Shown: positions 62,669 through 64,000 of the stretch, in pieces | Layout: each line of letters opens with the position of its first letter | Numbering within the stretch: position 1 is the stretch's first letter | Source of the DNA: CALBGR01 sp964499935 | GTDB taxonomy: Bacteria; Patescibacteriota; Saccharimonadia; Saccharimonadales; UBA4665 | Length of the DNA stretch: 64,000 nt | Assembly: GCA_964499935.1 (NCBI GenBank) | Contig: CAZCMS010000002.1 | Span: 12,147 to 76,146, forward strand | Direction: 5' to 3' | Position numbers and translations under genes: made by a program | The notes under the pieces: generated by a model | The model's database searches: none | What the model was told of the DNA's origin: nothing | The model's input: the letters and a program-made list of their open reading frames with translations, nothing else

Positions 62669-63874
62669 ATGGGCGCGGCTCTCAACATCCAAATGGGTGC
62701 CGCGTTCGGCCCACTATTTCAGCCGTACGATTATAAGGCGTTCTACGGCGGTCGCGGCTCGGGCAAATCATATGCGATCGCGACTGCACTGGCCGCGATC
62801 TCTAGCAATCGTCGCATGCGTATTGTATGCGGTCGTCAGTTCCAGAACTCGATCCGAGACAGCTCCAAGTCTACCATTGAAAACCGTATCGCCTCCTTGG
62901 GGCTTTCTCGCGAGTTCAATGTAACGCATAACGAGATCGTTCATCGCAAGAACGATAGTCGCTTCACCTTCGTCGGTCTGGAGCGCAACAAGGAAAGTAT
63001 CAAGTCTCTCGACGACGTTGACATCTTCTGGATCGAAGAAGCGCGTAACGTCTCGCAGGAGAGCTTGGATATCCTGATCCCAACCATCCGTAAGCCGGGC
63101 GCTGAAATATGGGCTTCCTGGAACCCGGTAAGACCAGAAGACCCTATCGATGATTTCTTCCGTGGCGCGCATCCTCCGAAAAATTCGTACATCTGCCGCG
63201 TTGGCGTCAATGACAACCCATGGTTCTATACCGGCGGACGCATGGCCGCTGACATGGAACGCATGCGGCTTGCAAACTATCAGCGATATAAGCATATTTG
63301 GCTTGGGGACTACGATGAACTCGATGACAGCCGCGTCTTCACGAACTGGAAAGTCGGTCGACTTCAGGTCACTGAAACTGATCGTCCTCGCTTTGGGATG
63401 GACTTCGGCTTCTCTGGTGATCCTTCTGCCCTGATCAAGGTTTACGTCTTCGAAAAGACGAAGCAGATTTATATTGCGGAAGAGATGTACGGCAAGTATT
63501 CGCTGACAGACCTTCCGGAAATGATGGGAACCGTTAATGGTGTCCGCCGTTTCAAGATCACTGCAGACAGCTCGCGCCCAGAAGACATTCAATTTCTGCG
63601 CACAAAGGGATATGACGTAGTTGCATCCAAAAAGGGAGCTGGTAGTGTAAAAACCGGCGTCACGTGGCTGCAAGGTTATGAAATTGTCATAGCTCCAGAA
63701 TGCGTTAATATGCAGAACGAGGCGCGTCTCTATAGTTGGCAGACCGACAAACAGACTAAGAAAGTATTGCCCATTCTGTGCGACAGTGATAACCACGCAT
63801 GGGACGCGGTTCGCTACGCGACAGAAGAAATTCGCGGTAATATCAAGACCACGGTTAAGAGGTACAAGTTCTAA
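62669..63874 (+). CDS. Terminase large subunit
   Basis: 401 aa. ATPase: Walker A GGRGSGKS (27-34) and Walker B DIFWIEEA (118-125). Nuclease: MDFGFSGDPSAL with Asp245, ITADSSRP with Asp300, and CDSDNHAWDAVRY with Asp374/Asp379. PBSX-type terminase_3 architecture. It powers DNA packaging and makes the packaging cut. Confidence 0.9.
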   Translation: MGAALNIQMGAAFGPLFQPYDYKAFYGGRGSGKSYAIATALAAISSNRRMRIVCGRQFQNSIRDSSKSTIENRIASLGLSREFNVTHNEIVHRKNDSRFTFVGLERNKESIKSLDDVDIFWIEEARNVSQESLDILIPTIRKPGAEIWASWNPVRPEDPIDDFFRGAHPPKNSYICRVGVNDNPWFYTGGRMAADMERMRLANYQRYKHIWLGDYDELDDSRVFTNWKVGRLQVTETDRPRFGMDFGFSGDPSALIKVYVFEKTKQIYIAEEMYGKYSLTDLPEMMGTVNGVRRFKITADSSRPEDIQFLRTKGYDVVASKKGAGSVKTGVTWLQGYEIVIAPECVNMQNEARLYSWQTDKQTKKVLPILCDSDNHAWDAVRYATEEIRGNIKTTVKRYKF

Positions 63875-64000
63875 TGGCCATCCTCGATCTTTTTCGCGCC
63901 AAGGCCAGACCTGTCCGTGATCTTCTTTCCGATCCGTCCCGGTTCGTGATCCGTCAGTTCGCCACCAATACAGCTCGGCCCGGCATCACCTATAAGGAGG
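63874..64000 (+). CDS. Start of putative portal protein (truncated by window end)
   Basis: ATG at 63874 overlaps the TerL stop (TAATG). The visible 42 codons read 'MAILDLFRAKARPVRDLLSD' and continue in frame. Position directly after TerL and the N-terminal style fit a portal protein; the rest is outside the window. Confidence 0.6.
   Translation, partial: MAILDLFRAKARPVRDLLSDPSRFVIRQFATNTARPGITYKE

Noticed and set aside
62768..63796. 342-codon minus-strand frame opposite TerL
   Set aside because: Antisense shadow of the terminase, which has intact ATPase and nuclease motifs.
1..64000. Integrase, excisionase or attachment site
   Set aside because: No tyrosine or serine recombinase motifs were found in any supported gene; the tRNA-like T-arm at 48905 is not accompanied by an integrase.

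Overview
This 64-kb window comes from a tailed bacteriophage. It carries a Mu-type contractile-tail baseplate set, an endolysin with a nested Rz/Rz1 spanin pair, a leftward replication and nucleotide-metabolism operon, about 20 kb of tightly packed small rightward genes, and a packaging module (TerS, TerL, start of a putative portal). I see no integrase, repressor pair or attachment site, so nothing here points to lysogeny. The host is probably an alphaproteobacterium. Several early promoters carry the binding motif of the alphaproteobacterial cell-cycle regulator CtrA (TTAA-N7-TTAAC, or the half-site TTAACCAT) at fixed distances from sigma70-like -35/-10 elements.

Layout. 1-11380 (+): end of the tape-measure gene, a Mu gp43-gp48-like baseplate series, two tail-fibre proteins with related N-termini, endolysin, spanins. 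11457-25246 (-): SNF2-type helicase, Toprim/SF3 primase-helicase, a DnaE-type polymerase, a DnaQ-type exonuclease, and nucleotide enzymes (MazG-related protein, HAD protein, nucleoside deoxyribosyltransferase, ThyX-like protein, HD phosphohydrolase), then two proteins typical of phage replication modules. 25250-25455: divergent promoter region. 25455-46796 (+): about 60 small genes, mostly unknown. Recognisable ones are an AcrVA2-family-like protein, a TerB-like protein, an HhH-GPD/DUF7178-like protein, a second deoxyribosyltransferase-like protein, DUF932, DUF2786, DUF4177-like repeats, zinc ribbons and many tiny membrane proteins. 34139-34884 is a 0.75-kb non-coding region with tandem repeats and an abrupt GC-rich to AT-rich switch, my best candidate for a replication origin. 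46854-47647 (-): two small genes. 47648-51031: gene-poor, holding two apparent non-coding RNAs. 51032-64000 (+): small genes, a PD-(D/E)XK-like nuclease, TerS, an HU-like protein, a block of beta-propeller and repeat-rich virion proteins, membrane proteins, TerL and the portal start. Circularised, the right end leads through portal, head and tail genes (outside the window) back to the tape-measure gene at the left end.

Regulation and oddities. A 19-bp palindrome (consensus TAAAATAC-CTT-GTATTTTA) occurs five times, each time just upstream of a gene or presumed RNA, and looks like the operator of a phage or host regulator. Two of the five sites precede the non-coding RNAs. One RNA (about 240 nt, with its own promoter and terminator) contains tRNA arms in circularly permuted order. 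The other (about 570 nt) is a chain of ten perfect stems and resembles in size and density the giant ornate phage RNAs (GOLLD/ROOL class).

The run of 100 N at 50888-50987 is flanked by identical 55-bp sequences. It is almost certainly an artefact of joining the overlapping ends of a circular contig, not missing DNA.
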